In this document: piece after piece, positions 43,629 to 52,276 of the stretch
Layout of the letters: the number at the start of each line of letters is the position of its first letter
Position numbering within the stretch: position 1 is the first letter of the stretch
DNA from: Halorubrum trapanicum
GTDB lineage: Archaea > Halobacteriota > Halobacteria > Halobacteriales > Haloferacaceae
Direction of reading: 5' to 3'
Assembly: GCF_002355655.1 (NCBI RefSeq)
Contig: NZ_AP017569.1
Span: 1,984,001 to 2,048,000 of the forward strand
DNA: 64,000 nt
Notes under the pieces: model-generated
What the model was told of the DNA's origin: nothing
Database searches by the model: none
The model's input: the letters and a program-made list of their open reading frames with translations, nothing else
Position numbers and translations under genes: made by a program

Positions 43629-45155
43629 TCACGACTCCGGACAGGGGCGCGTCCCGAGCTCGTCGACTCGGGTCTCCCCGGTCTCGACGTCGACGTCGAC
43701 CGCCGAGACCGAGACGGACCGGACCGACCCGCCGTCGCCCGCCGCGGCGAACCCCGCCGCGCGGTCGCAGAGGTGCGCGAGCAGCGGGTCGACGCGGTCC
43801 GGATCGGGGTCGTCCGCGAGCAGCGTGAGGAACTTCCGCCAGCGCGCGGTGGGGTACGCGCGGGCGTCCGAGGGCGGGCGGTCGCGAGCGACGCGGTCGC
43901 CGTACAAGGCGTCGATCCGGTCGCCGTCGGCGGTCGTCGCGGTCGCCATAACGAGCGCGTCGGTCGCGGGCGGCCTCGGCGCGAACATGTCCCAGCCGCT
44001 CTCCGTCGGATCGGACACCGACGCGACCGCCTCGGGCGTCTCGACGAGCCCGAGTGCCATCCCGTTCCACGCGACGAGCGCGACGAGGAGGACCGCGGCG
44101 ACGACCGGGGCCGCCGGCGCAATCCGATCGCGGATCCCCCCGACCGAGCCGCCGCCGTTGGAGGTGCCTTCGGGCACCAACCGACGCGCTGTGTAGTCCC
44201 CGAAGCGGTCGGCCGCCGGAGCGGCCGCCCCCTCGATCCGGTCCCAGACGAACGGCGGGAAGAACGGCACCAGGGCGGTCACGGAGATCACCGAGAAGAC
44301 GCCGATCTGGAGCGTGAACGCCATCGAGAGGTGCGCCGCGAACAGCGCCCCCGCGAGCGCGGCCCGGACCCGCCCCGCGGCCGCGACGAGCAGCGGCGAG
44401 GCGACGACGAGCGCGAGCCAGCCGTAGGTCGCCGCCGAGAGCAGCGCCGGCCACTCGGGAACGAGCCCGCCGAGCGGGCCGTGGAGGTAGGTGAGCCGGA
44501 AGACGCGTTCGACCGCCTCGCCCGCGGGCCACGTCGTCCCGCGGAGCTTGACGACCGCGTTCGAGACGTACACGACGACGACGAGCGTCAGGAGGAGCGC
44601 CGAAGCGGGACCGGCGACGCGGTCGACCGCGCCCGTCCCCGTCGACTCCGAGGAGCCGCGACGCCGGACCGCGTCCACCGACCAGCGGGCGCCGAGCGGA
44701 CAGAGCAGTCCGGCGCCGAGCAGGTAGACGAGGAGGGTGTCCCCGGCGTTGAGGACGAAGGGGTTCCGCGCCTGGAGCGACGCGAGCAGGGCCAGCGAGA
44801 CGGCGGTCGCGAGGCGGGTCCGGTACCCGATCGCGAGCGCGGCGGCCGCGACGGCCGCGAGGAGGAACAGCAGCGAGACGGCCCACGACTCGCCGGAGAC
44901 GGCGTGGAGCGAGAGGCGGGCGGCGAGCGGGTACGCCTCGGCGAGCGCCGCGCGCGGGAGGGCGCCGGCGTCGGTGTAGAAGGCTCCGAGGTTCCGCGCG
45001 CGGAGCGCGAGGTCGACGAGGAGGACGACGCCGAGCGCGATCCGGAAGGCGGCCAGCGCGCGCGGGTCGATCCCGAGGCGACGGCGGAGCGCGGCGCGGA
45101 GGCGGGAAACCGCGCGGGACCCGGCGTCGGCGCCCGCGGCGTCGGCGGTCGTCAC
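43629..45155 (-). CDS. HTTM-domain (vitamin-K-dependent carboxylase-like) membrane protein
   Basis: A 508-residue protein with a GTG start and about eight to ten membrane helices. GIDPRALAAFRIALGVVLLV and RARNLGAFYTDAGALPR near the N-terminus, LASLQARNPFVLNAGDTLLV, and YVSNAVVKLRGTTWPAGEAV match the HTTM family related to gamma-glutamyl carboxylase. A soluble C-terminal domain (about 380-508) with WDMFAPRPP follows. Haloarchaea carry several such proteins of unknown role. It starts 124 bases from the divergent asparaginase gene. Confidence 0.85.
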   Translation of the reverse strand: MTTADAAGADAGSRAVSRLRAALRRRLGIDPRALAAFRIALGVVLLVDLALRARNLGAFYTDAGALPRAALAEAYPLAARLSLHAVSGESWAVSLLFLLAAVAAAALAIGYRTRLATAVSLALLASLQARNPFVLNAGDTLLVYLLGAGLLCPLGARWSVDAVRRRGSSESTGTGAVDRVAGPASALLLTLVVVVYVSNAVVKLRGTTWPAGEAVERVFRLTYLHGPLGGLVPEWPALLSAATYGWLALVVASPLLVAAAGRVRAALAGALFAAHLSMAFTLQIGVFSVISVTALVPFFPPFVWDRIEGAAAPAADRFGDYTARRLVPEGTSNGGGSVGGIRDRIAPAAPVVAAVLLVALVAWNGMALGLVETPEAVASVSDPTESGWDMFAPRPPATDALVMATATTADGDRIDALYGDRVARDRPPSDARAYPTARWRKFLTLLADDPDPDRVDPLLAHLCDRAAGFAAAGDGGSVRSVSVSAVDVDVETGETRVDELGTRPCPES

Positions 45156-45278
45156 GATGCCCCCGGATCGCCCGGCGGCGAGGATAGGTCTTGCGGCGCC
45201 GCGCGCGCAAGCCGACCGACTCCCCGCGGTCGCCGCCGGCTTCCGGACGCTTATGTGGTCGCCGCGGGTCCCACCGAT

Positions 45279-46172
45279 ATGCGAGTCATCGTCCACGGCG
45301 GCGCCGGCGGCGCGCCGGACGACCCGGAGCCCAGACAGGCGGTCCTCGACGAGGCGGCCGCGCGCGGCGCCGACGCCGCCTCGCCGCTCGACGCGGTCGA
45401 GTCCGCGGTCGGCGTCCTCGAATCGGACCCCCGGTTCAACGCGGGCGTCGGCGGCGCGGTCCAGTCCGACGGCGTCGTCCGCACCGACGCCGGCGTGATG
45501 ACCTCGGACCGCGAGGTCGGCGCGGCCTGCTCGATGCCCGGCGTCGAGCACGCGGCGCGCGTCGCCCGCGCGGTTCACTCCGAGACGCCGCACGTCTTCG
45601 TCTCGGGCGAGCACGCGGTCGACCTCGCCGCCGACTTCGGCGTCGAGACCGGCGTCGACCTCCTCACCGACGAGAAACGCGAGCGCTACGAGGCCGAGGA
45701 CCCGCCGCGGGGGTCGCCCCGCGAACACCTCGACTGGCTCGCCTCGCGGTTCGGCTCGGGCGACGACCAGGCCGGGGAGCGCTCGGAAAACGAAGCCCCC
45801 GACCACGACACGGTCGGCGCGGTGGCGACCGACGGCGACTCGTTCGCGGCGGTCACCTCAACGGGCGGCCGGTCGTTCGCGCTCGCCGGACGCGTCGGCG
45901 ACGTGCCGCAGGTCGGCTCGGGCTTCTTCTGTACCGAGGCCGGCGGCGCGAGCGCGACGGGCGCCGGCGAGGACATCGCCCGCGTCACGCTCTCGCGGCG
46001 CGCCGTCGACTTCCTCGACGACGGCCTCGACGCGCGGGCCGCGGCGGACCGGGCGATCGAGGAGTTCGAGGAGATAACGGGGTCGGGCGCCGGCGTGATC
46101 GTCCTCGGGGAGGAGGGCGCCGGGAGCGCGTTCAACACGGACGGGATGCAGACGAGCGCGGCCGAGAAGTAG
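45279..46172 (+). CDS. isoaspartyl peptidase / L-asparaginase, Ntn-hydrolase type
   Basis: A 297-residue Ntn-hydrolase precursor that cleaves itself to expose an N-terminal threonine. MRVIVHGGAGGAPDDPEPRQ starts the fold, LESDPRFNAGVGGAVQSDGV binds substrate, and the self-cleavage site is before Thr178 in PDHDTVGAVATDGD. GSGFFCTEAGGASATGAGE holds the second substrate motif. The linker before Thr178 is acidic. A TATA-like gcttatgtgg (45249-45258) lies about 25 bases before ATG 45279. Much longer upstream frames on this strand are shadows of the two minus-strand genes. Confidence 0.93.
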   Translation: MRVIVHGGAGGAPDDPEPRQAVLDEAAARGADAASPLDAVESAVGVLESDPRFNAGVGGAVQSDGVVRTDAGVMTSDREVGAACSMPGVEHAARVARAVHSETPHVFVSGEHAVDLAADFGVETGVDLLTDEKRERYEAEDPPRGSPREHLDWLASRFGSGDDQAGERSENEAPDHDTVGAVATDGDSFAAVTSTGGRSFALAGRVGDVPQVGSGFFCTEAGGASATGAGEDIARVTLSRRAVDFLDDGLDARAAADRAIEEFEEITGSGAGVIVLGEEGAGSAFNTDGMQTSAAEK

Positions 46173-46212
46173 TCGCCGCGCGGGGGTCGCCGAGCCGTCG
46201 GCCGGGTCCCGC

Positions 46213-46626
46213 TCACCCCAGCCGCTCGTCGAGGATGAGCCGCGTCTTCGTCGACTTGACCTCGTCCATCTCGCGGGCCTGCGTGATCAGTTCGTTGACC
46301 GCGCGCGTGTCGACCGCGTCGACGACGAGGACGACGTCCTCCTCGCCCGAGACCTGCCAGACGAAGTCCACCTCCTCCCACTCCACCATCCGCTGGCCGA
46401 CCGCGTCGGTGTTGACGTTCATCTCCACCGAGATCTCGATCATCGCCTTCACGTTGCCGGTGCGGGTCGTCACCGTGAACCGCTCGATCACGCCCTCGTC
46501 GGTCATCCGGTCGACACGGTTGCGCACGGTCCCCTCGGAGGTCCCCACCCGGTCCGCGATCTCCGTGTACGGGGTCCGCGCGTCCCGTCGCAGGATCGAG
46601 AGGATCCGTCGGTCGAGGTCGTCCAT
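46213..46626 (-). CDS. Lrp/AsnC-family transcription regulator (carA neighbour)
   Basis: A 137-residue regulator. The winged helix (about 2-55) starts MDDLDRRILSILRRDARTPY, with recognition region VGTSEGTVRNRVDRM. The RAM domain (about 65-135) has DFVWQVSGEEDVVLVVDAVD. It is divergent from carA across 97 bases that hold a clear 17-bp dyad (46658-46674), the likely binding site. Control of carbamoyl-phosphate synthesis by this protein is inferred from arrangement only. Confidence 0.93.
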   Translation of the reverse strand: MDDLDRRILSILRRDARTPYTEIADRVGTSEGTVRNRVDRMTDEGVIERFTVTTRTGNVKAMIEISVEMNVNTDAVGQRMVEWEEVDFVWQVSGEEDVVLVVDAVDTRAVNELITQAREMDEVKSTKTRLILDERLG

Positions 46627-46657
46627 ACCGGTTCCTCTCTCCCCCGTCGCCTTACCC

Positions 46658-46674
46658 GTTACGAATATCGTAAC
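46658..46674. promoter_or_regulatory. dyad operator between lrp and carA
   Basis: gttacga, three bases, tcgtaac: a perfect seven-base inverted repeat centred about 30 bases upstream of the carA TATA box (catttattatcc, 46691-46702) and about 40 bases from the regulator start. Size and location fit an Lrp-type operator. A further tacg/cgta pair (46711-46723) overlaps the carA start region. Confidence 0.65.
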
Positions 46675-46723
46675 GAACCTTCGAACGACGCATTTATTAT
46701 CCTTTGCGCGTACGTTTCTCGTA

Positions 46724-47791
46724 ATGTCGGACGCCTACATCGCGCTGGCCGACGGCCGCGTGCTCGAAGCGCGCGCCCGTGCGCCGGGGCGGACCCGCGG
46801 CGAACTGGTGTTCACGACCGCGTACACCGGCTACGAGGAGTCGCTCACCGACCCCTCCTACGCCGAGCAGGTGCTCACCTTCTCGTACCCCCTGATCGGG
46901 AACTACGGCGTCCGAAGCGAGCGGTTCGAGTCCGACTCGGTCCAGCCCCGCGCGGCGATCGCCCGCGAGTTGACCGACGACGTCGCCGACTGGCTCGCCG
47001 GCGAGGGCGTACCGGCGGTCGACCACGTCGACACCCGCGAGATCGTCACCACCGTCCGCGAGGAGGGCGCGATGGCCTGCGGGATCGCCGCCGGCCCGGA
47101 CGCGACCCCCGAGGACGCGGTCGAGGAGATGGAGGCGTGCAAGCCGATGAGCGACCACGTCGACATCGGCGCGCAGGTCTCGGTCGCGGAGCCGACCGTC
47201 CACGAGGGCGCCGACGGCGTCGACGTCGACGTCGCGATGCTCGACTGCGGCGCGAAGGGCTCGATCGTCTCCTCGCTCACCGAGCGCGGCGCCGACGTCC
47301 ACGTCCTCCCGTACGACGCGACCCCCGAGGACGTGGCCGCCGTCGAGCCCGACGTGCTGTTCGTCTCGAACGGCCCGGGCGACCCGGAGAACTTCGTCGC
47401 CGCGCAGGAGGTCGTCGACGAGTTCGCGGGCGAGCTCCCGCTCGCGGGGATCTGCCTCGGCCAGCAGGTGATCACGAGCGCGCTCGGCGGCTCGACCGAG
47501 AAGATGGCGTTCGGCCACCGCGGCGTCAACCAGCCGGTGAAGGACCTCCGCACGGACAAGGTCGTGATGACGACGCAGAACCACGGCTACACGGTCGACG
47601 ACACCGGCCCGCTGGAGGTGACGCAGGTGAACGTCAACGACGACACCGTCGAGGGGCTCGACAGCGAGGAGCTGGACGTCATCACCCGTCAGTACCACCC
47701 CGAGGCGAACCCCGGCCCGCACGACTCGCTCGGCTTCTTCGACGAGGTGCTCGACCTGGCGACCTCGTCGCGTCGAGTCGCGGCCGACTGA
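46724..47791 (+). CDS. carA: carbamoyl-phosphate synthase small subunit
   Basis: A 355-residue glutamine amidotransferase subunit that hydrolyses glutamine and feeds ammonia to CarB for arginine and pyrimidine synthesis. The N-terminal CPSase domain (about 1-150) has ELVFTTAYTGYEESLTDPSY and the class I amidotransferase domain carries FVSNGPGDPE, the nucleophile Cys244 in LAGICLGQQV and the His-Glu pair in RQYHPEANPGP. carB is not adjacent. The TATA box at 46691-46702 places the start at ATG 46724 with almost no leader. Confidence 0.96.
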   Translation: MSDAYIALADGRVLEARARAPGRTRGELVFTTAYTGYEESLTDPSYAEQVLTFSYPLIGNYGVRSERFESDSVQPRAAIARELTDDVADWLAGEGVPAVDHVDTREIVTTVREEGAMACGIAAGPDATPEDAVEEMEACKPMSDHVDIGAQVSVAEPTVHEGADGVDVDVAMLDCGAKGSIVSSLTERGADVHVLPYDATPEDVAAVEPDVLFVSNGPGDPENFVAAQEVVDEFAGELPLAGICLGQQVITSALGGSTEKMAFGHRGVNQPVKDLRTDKVVMTTQNHGYTVDDTGPLEVTQVNVNDDTVEGLDSEELDVITRQYHPEANPGPHDSLGFFDEVLDLATSSRRVAAD

Positions 47792-47879
47792 CCGCTCGCT
47801 CACCGAGTTCTCGCTTTTCCGTTCCGGCGCCCTCCGCTGACCACACGGAGTACCACTCGGCCGACGCCCGCGACGTTCG

Positions 47880-47954
47880 TTCCCCGTCTCCTCTCGGTTC
47901 GTCCTTCCCCGTCTCCTCTCGGTTCGTCCTTTCCCGTCTCCTCTCGGTTCGTCC
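47880..47954. repeat. 25-bp tandem repeat between carA and surE
   Basis: Three consecutive 25-bp units (47880-47904, 47905-47929, 47930-47954) starting ttccccgtctcctctcggtt, the third with one change, and a partial fourth. On the plus strand the tract is pyrimidine-rich. It fills most of the 230-bp gap between carA and surE, which otherwise holds nothing recognisable. Confidence 0.9.
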
Positions 47955-48021
47955 TTCCCGCTTGCTCCGCTCCTCGCCGCGGACCGGCGACGTTTTCTCC
48001 CGTCCCCTCGCAGGGTGACGC

Positions 48022-48924
48022 ATGCCAACCGAGATCCTGCTCACCAACGACGACGGGATCGACGCCGTCGGGATCCGGGCGCTCGCGGACGCGCTCTCGC
48101 GCGACTACGACGTGACGGTCGTCGCGCCCGCGACGAACCAGTCCGGCGTCGGCGGCGCGCGCTCGTGGTGGGACACGACGGTCGACTACACCGAGACGGA
48201 CCGCGGCTACGCGGTCGAGGGGACCCCCGCCGACTGCGTCGCGGTCGCGGACGTGGCGCTCGGGCTCGACCCCGACGTCGTCGTCTCCGGCTGTAACCAC
48301 GGCCCGAACATCGGCGCCCACATCCTCGGGCAGTCCGGCACCGTCGGCGCCGCGATGGAGGCCTCCTTCCTCGGCACGCCCGCGATCGCGGTCTCGCTGT
48401 ACGACCGCGGCAACCTCCCCGTGCCGCCGACGCTGGACAACGGCGACTTCGCGGTCGCCGGCGAGGTCGTCGCCGACCTGATCGACCGCGCCGAGTCCGG
48501 GAGCCACGCCGGCGACGGAGCGGGCGGCGGCCTCGAACTCCCGTTCGGCGCCGACGTGCTGAACGTCAACGTCCCGGCCGCGGACGACGAGGCGGCGGCG
48601 GACCCCACCTACCGCCTGACCGAGCCCGCCCGCGGCTTCGACGTGATCGAGTTCCGCCCGGGCGAGGAGGGGCCGGACGAGGAGAACGTCCCCGAGGGCT
48701 GGGAGTTCGGCGAGCGGCGCGGCGAGATGGGGATGGAGCTGCGCGACCGCTTCTGGCGCGAGTTCCTGCGCGGAAACGTTCAGGACGACCCCGGCTCGGA
48801 CCGCCGTGCGGCCGTCGAGGGCGAGGTGAGCATCTCGCCGCTGTCGAGCTCCCGGTCGGTCGCGGGCGAGAAGGCGGGCGACCTCGTCGAGCCGGCCCGG
48901 GGCGCGGAGACGGGCGCCGACTGA
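48022..48924 (+). CDS. surE: 5'/3'-nucleotidase SurE
   Basis: A 300-residue SurE phosphatase acting on nucleoside monophosphates. MPTEILLTNDDGIDAVGIRA holds the metal-binding Asp pair, VVAPATNQSGVGGARSW follows, then GTPADCVAVADVAL and the metal-binding VVSGCNHGPNIGAHILGQSG, TVGAAMEASFLGTPAIAVSL. It is about 40 residues longer than most SurE proteins; the extra C-terminal segment (from about 245) is acidic and low in complexity. ATG 48022 is preceded by gacgttttctcc (47991-48002), a weak promoter candidate. Confidence 0.94.
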   Translation: MPTEILLTNDDGIDAVGIRALADALSRDYDVTVVAPATNQSGVGGARSWWDTTVDYTETDRGYAVEGTPADCVAVADVALGLDPDVVVSGCNHGPNIGAHILGQSGTVGAAMEASFLGTPAIAVSLYDRGNLPVPPTLDNGDFAVAGEVVADLIDRAESGSHAGDGAGGGLELPFGADVLNVNVPAADDEAAADPTYRLTEPARGFDVIEFRPGEEGPDEENVPEGWEFGERRGEMGMELRDRFWREFLRGNVQDDPGSDRRAAVEGEVSISPLSSSRSVAGEKAGDLVEPARGAETGAD

Positions 48925-48964
48925 CGGGGCGCCGCCGCGGAAACGGGAGCGCGAACGGCCGACC

Positions 48965-49204
48965 TCAGCGCCGCCGACGGGGCCGCCGCCCGCTGCCGGC
49001 GAACTCCGCCGCGAGCCGTCCGAGGTACCACACGACCACGAGCCCGAGGCAGAACCCGAGCCCCGCCCCGGCCAGCAGCTGTATCGGCGACGGGTCCAAC
49101 TGGAGGGCGATAAGCGGCGGCGAGGCCGTGACGATCGCGAGCAGCACGAGCTTGATCTTCCGGTTTCCGGCCTCCCGCTCCGCCTCGGAGATGGGTCCTA
49201 CCAC
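48965..49204 (-). CDS. small membrane protein, two helices
   Basis: A 79-residue protein with a charged N-terminus (MVGPISEAEREAGNRKIK), two hydrophobic helices (about 18-34 and 43-65) and a very basic tail (SGRRPRRRR). No family recognised. The predicted topology places both ends inside. It converges on surE. Confidence 0.6.
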   Translation of the reverse strand: MVGPISEAEREAGNRKIKLVLLAIVTASPPLIALQLDPSPIQLLAGAGLGFCLGLVVVWYLGRLAAEFAGSGRRPRRRR

Positions 49205-49593
49205 CGCGCTCCCCCTCGCGTTCCGACGGCTCCCGGCGCGACGCTCATGCGCCCACCACGCTCCCGCCGACCATCAAGGCGACGAACCCGTTCGGTCCGC
49301 CCGGCGTCGACGCCCGGTCGCCGCGGCGACCGACCGCGCCGATCGGAGGCGGCCGGTGAAAAGCCTCTCGACCGTTCACGCCGGTAGCGGGCCGTTACCC
49401 CCGTGAACGGTCTCGGTCGTTTAAGCCGCTCCGAGCGCTTCGTGTCGAGTGCCCCTACCCGCCGTCCCGGACCGCCGTCACGGCGCGTCGCGGCGGCCGT
49501 CGTTCGCAGCGCCTCGCCGACGCGGCGAGCCCGGGACCCGCCCCTCCCCGCCGTTTCGCGGCGCTTTTGACCCGACCCCGACAAGCGAACCGT
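49205..49593. promoter_or_regulatory. gltX upstream region with an 11-bp inverted repeat
   Basis: No gene is visible in these 389 bp. gaccgttcacg (49370-49380) and cgtgaacggtc (49402-49412) form a perfect inverted repeat separated by 21 bases, immediately before a TATA-like gtttaagcc (49419-49427). A transcript from this box would have a leader of about 145 bases before gltX. A weaker AT patch (gcgctttt, 49561-49568) nearer the gene is an alternative promoter. Confidence 0.5.
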
Positions 49594-51366
49594 ATGGACG
49601 ACGAACTCCGCGAGCGCGTCGCGGCGGCCGGCGAGGCCGCGGCGCTTTTCAACGCGCTCAAGCACGGCAGCGACCCGGACGTGGGCGCGATCATGGGGCC
49701 GCTCATGGGCGAGAACCCCGAGTTCCGCCCGCACGGCGACGAGATTCCGGGCGTCCTCGGCCCGGTCGTGAACCGGGTGGGCGAGATGGACGAGGCCGAG
49801 CGCCGGGAGCGGCTCGGCGAGCTCGCGCCGGAGAAGCTCGCGGAGCTGGAGGCCGACGACGAGGCCGACGACCGCGTCCTCCCCGACCTCCCGAACGCCG
49901 AGGCGGGAGAGGTCGTGATGCGCGCCGCGCCGAACCCGAACGGCCCGTGGCACGTCGGTCACGCGCGGATGCCCGCCGTCATCGGGACGTACAAGGAGCG
50001 GTACGACGGGGAGTTCATCTGCCGGTTCGACGACACCGACCCGGAGACGAAGCGGCCCGACCTCGACGCGTACGACGCCATCTTAGCGGACATCGAGTAC
50101 CTCGGCTTCGAGCCGGACCGCGTGGTCTACGCGTCCGACCGGCTGGAGACGTACTACGACCACGCCCGCGAGCTGATCGACCTCGGGGGCGCGTACACCT
50201 GCTCGTGTTCCGGCGAGGCGTTCTCCGAGCTGAAGAACGCGGGCGAGGCGTGCCCGCACCGCGAGAAGGACGCCGAGACGGTCCGCGAGGAGTTCGAGGC
50301 CATGGTCGACGGCGAGTACGGCTCCGGCGAGATGGTCCTCCGCGTGAAGACCGACATCGAGCACAAGAACCCCGCGCTGCGCGACTGGGTCGCCTTCCGG
50401 ATGATCGACACGCCGCACCCGCGCGAGGAGGCGGCGGAGTACCGCTGCTGGCCCATGCTCGACTTCCAGTCCGGCGTCGACGACCACCTCACGGGCGTCA
50501 CCCACATCATCCGCGGCATCGACCTCCAGGACTCCGCGAAGCGCCAGCGGTTCGTCTACGACTACTTCGGCTGGGAGTACCCCGAGGTGCTCCACTGGGG
50601 CCACGTCCAGGTCGACGAGTACGACGTGAAGCTGTCGACGTCGACGATCAAGGGGCTGATCGAGGACGGCGAGCTGACGGGCTGGGACGACCCGCGCGCG
50701 CCGACGATCCAGTCGATGCGGCGTCGCGGCATTCAGGGGCAGGCCTTGGTCGACTCGATGACCGACCTCGGGATGTCAACCTCCGACGTCGATCTCGCGA
50801 TGTCGTCCGTCTACGCGAACAACCGCGACCTGATCGACGACGACGCGAACCGCTACTTCTTCGTCCGGGACCGCGAGAACGACCCCGCCGTCGAACTCCC
50901 GGTCGTCGACGGCGACGCGCCCGCGCCCGACGCGGGCCACCCGCGGTTCCACCCCGAACACCCGGACCGCGGCGAGCGCGAGGTGCCAGCCGGCCGCGTC
51001 GTCGTCGAGTCCTCCGACCTCCCGCCCGAGGGCGAGCGCGTCTGGCTGAAGGGGTACGGCCCCGTCCGCTACGAGGGCGACGAGCTCGCCTTCCTCGACG
51101 CCGACATCGAGATCGTCCGCGAGGGCGACGTGGACGTGGTCCACTGGGCGCCCGCCGACGAGGGGCTCGACACCCTCCTGCGGACGGTCGACGGCGACGT
51201 GCGCGGGATCGCGGAGCCGGCGCTCGCGGACGTCGACCCCGACACGGTCGTCCAGTTCGTGCGCGTCGGCTTCGCCCGGATCGACGCGTTCGACCCCGAG
51301 GCGACCGACGAGGACGACGGCCCGGACGGCTCCGAGGACCTGCTGGCGTACTACGCGCATCCGTGA
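49594..51366 (+). CDS. gltX: glutamyl-tRNA synthetase (archaeal type)
   Basis: A 590-residue class I synthetase charging tRNA-Glu and, in archaea, probably tRNA-Gln for later amidation. After an N-terminal helical domain (about 1-95) the HIGH-type motif is APNPNGPWHVGHARMPA, then RFDDTDPETKRPDLDAY and the KMSKS-type KLSTSTIKGL. A zinc-like cysteine group (YTCSCSGEAF, then GEACPHRE) lies in the catalytic insertion. A beta-barrel anticodon-binding C-terminus follows. ATG 49594 is chosen because homology starts there. Confidence 0.96.
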   Translation: MDDELRERVAAAGEAAALFNALKHGSDPDVGAIMGPLMGENPEFRPHGDEIPGVLGPVVNRVGEMDEAERRERLGELAPEKLAELEADDEADDRVLPDLPNAEAGEVVMRAAPNPNGPWHVGHARMPAVIGTYKERYDGEFICRFDDTDPETKRPDLDAYDAILADIEYLGFEPDRVVYASDRLETYYDHARELIDLGGAYTCSCSGEAFSELKNAGEACPHREKDAETVREEFEAMVDGEYGSGEMVLRVKTDIEHKNPALRDWVAFRMIDTPHPREEAAEYRCWPMLDFQSGVDDHLTGVTHIIRGIDLQDSAKRQRFVYDYFGWEYPEVLHWGHVQVDEYDVKLSTSTIKGLIEDGELTGWDDPRAPTIQSMRRRGIQGQALVDSMTDLGMSTSDVDLAMSSVYANNRDLIDDDANRYFFVRDRENDPAVELPVVDGDAPAPDAGHPRFHPEHPDRGEREVPAGRVVVESSDLPPEGERVWLKGYGPVRYEGDELAFLDADIEIVREGDVDVVHWAPADEGLDTLLRTVDGDVRGIAEPALADVDPDTVVQFVRVGFARIDAFDPEATDEDDGPDGSEDLLAYYAHP

Positions 51367-51789
<423 letters not shown>

Positions 51790-51822
51790 GTAGTCGTTGT
51801 CGGTGTAGGGACGGTTTCCGTC

Positions 51823-52243
51823 GTTCGAGTTTTTATAAGTAGTTGACTGAGGAGCGACGGTGAACACCGCCAAAGCCCCAGCCGCTCGGCTGTACGTGGT
51901 CGGCTGTGGATCAGCGGTGGACACCGCCAAAACCCCAGCCGCTCGTTTATAAACAGCTAACTGTGGATCGGCGGTGAACACCGCCAAAGCCCCAGCCGGG
52001 AGGCCGCCGTACGCTCGCTGCGCGCTTCACTCGGTCGCTCACTCCGTTCGCTCCCTCGTTCCAGTGCTTGCGTCGCCTACGGCGGCCTCCCGGCTGCCCC
52101 TTTGAGTCCACCCCGCTGCGACCGCACAGCACCTCACGCCTCCCCAGCCTCGTCGCTGGCGGCTTCCGCCGCCAGCGACTCCCTCGCGCGTGCGACTCGC
52201 GGCCGTCGCTTCGCTCCGGCCGCTCGCCGGCACGCGCCACCGC
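51823..52243 (+). repeat. composite structured repeat, copy E
   Basis: Three 57-bp units (51823-51879, 51880-51936, 51937-51993), the outer two with tttataa boxes and the 16-bp dyad ggcggtgaacaccgcc or a close variant; the middle unit has lost its TATA box. P1: agccgggaggccgccgta (51994-52011) pairs perfectly with 52078-52095. The linker gcccctttgagtcc is 52096-52109. P2: gtcgctggcggc (52152-52163) pairs perfectly with gccgccagcgac (52168-52179) around a ttcc loop. P3: gcgcgtgc (52186-52193) with gcacgcgc (52230-52237). It lies between the convergent ferredoxin and tmcA genes. Another tttataag (52251-52258) sits just outside P3. Confidence 0.9.
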
Positions 52244-52276
52244 GGATCTATTTATAAGTAGTCGTCGCCGGTCCGC

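Noticed and set aside
42438-45278. Very long plus-strand open frame before the asparaginase gene
   Set aside because: It is a high-GC shadow of the glycosyltransferase and HTTM genes on the other strand. Recognisable protein homology begins only at 45279.
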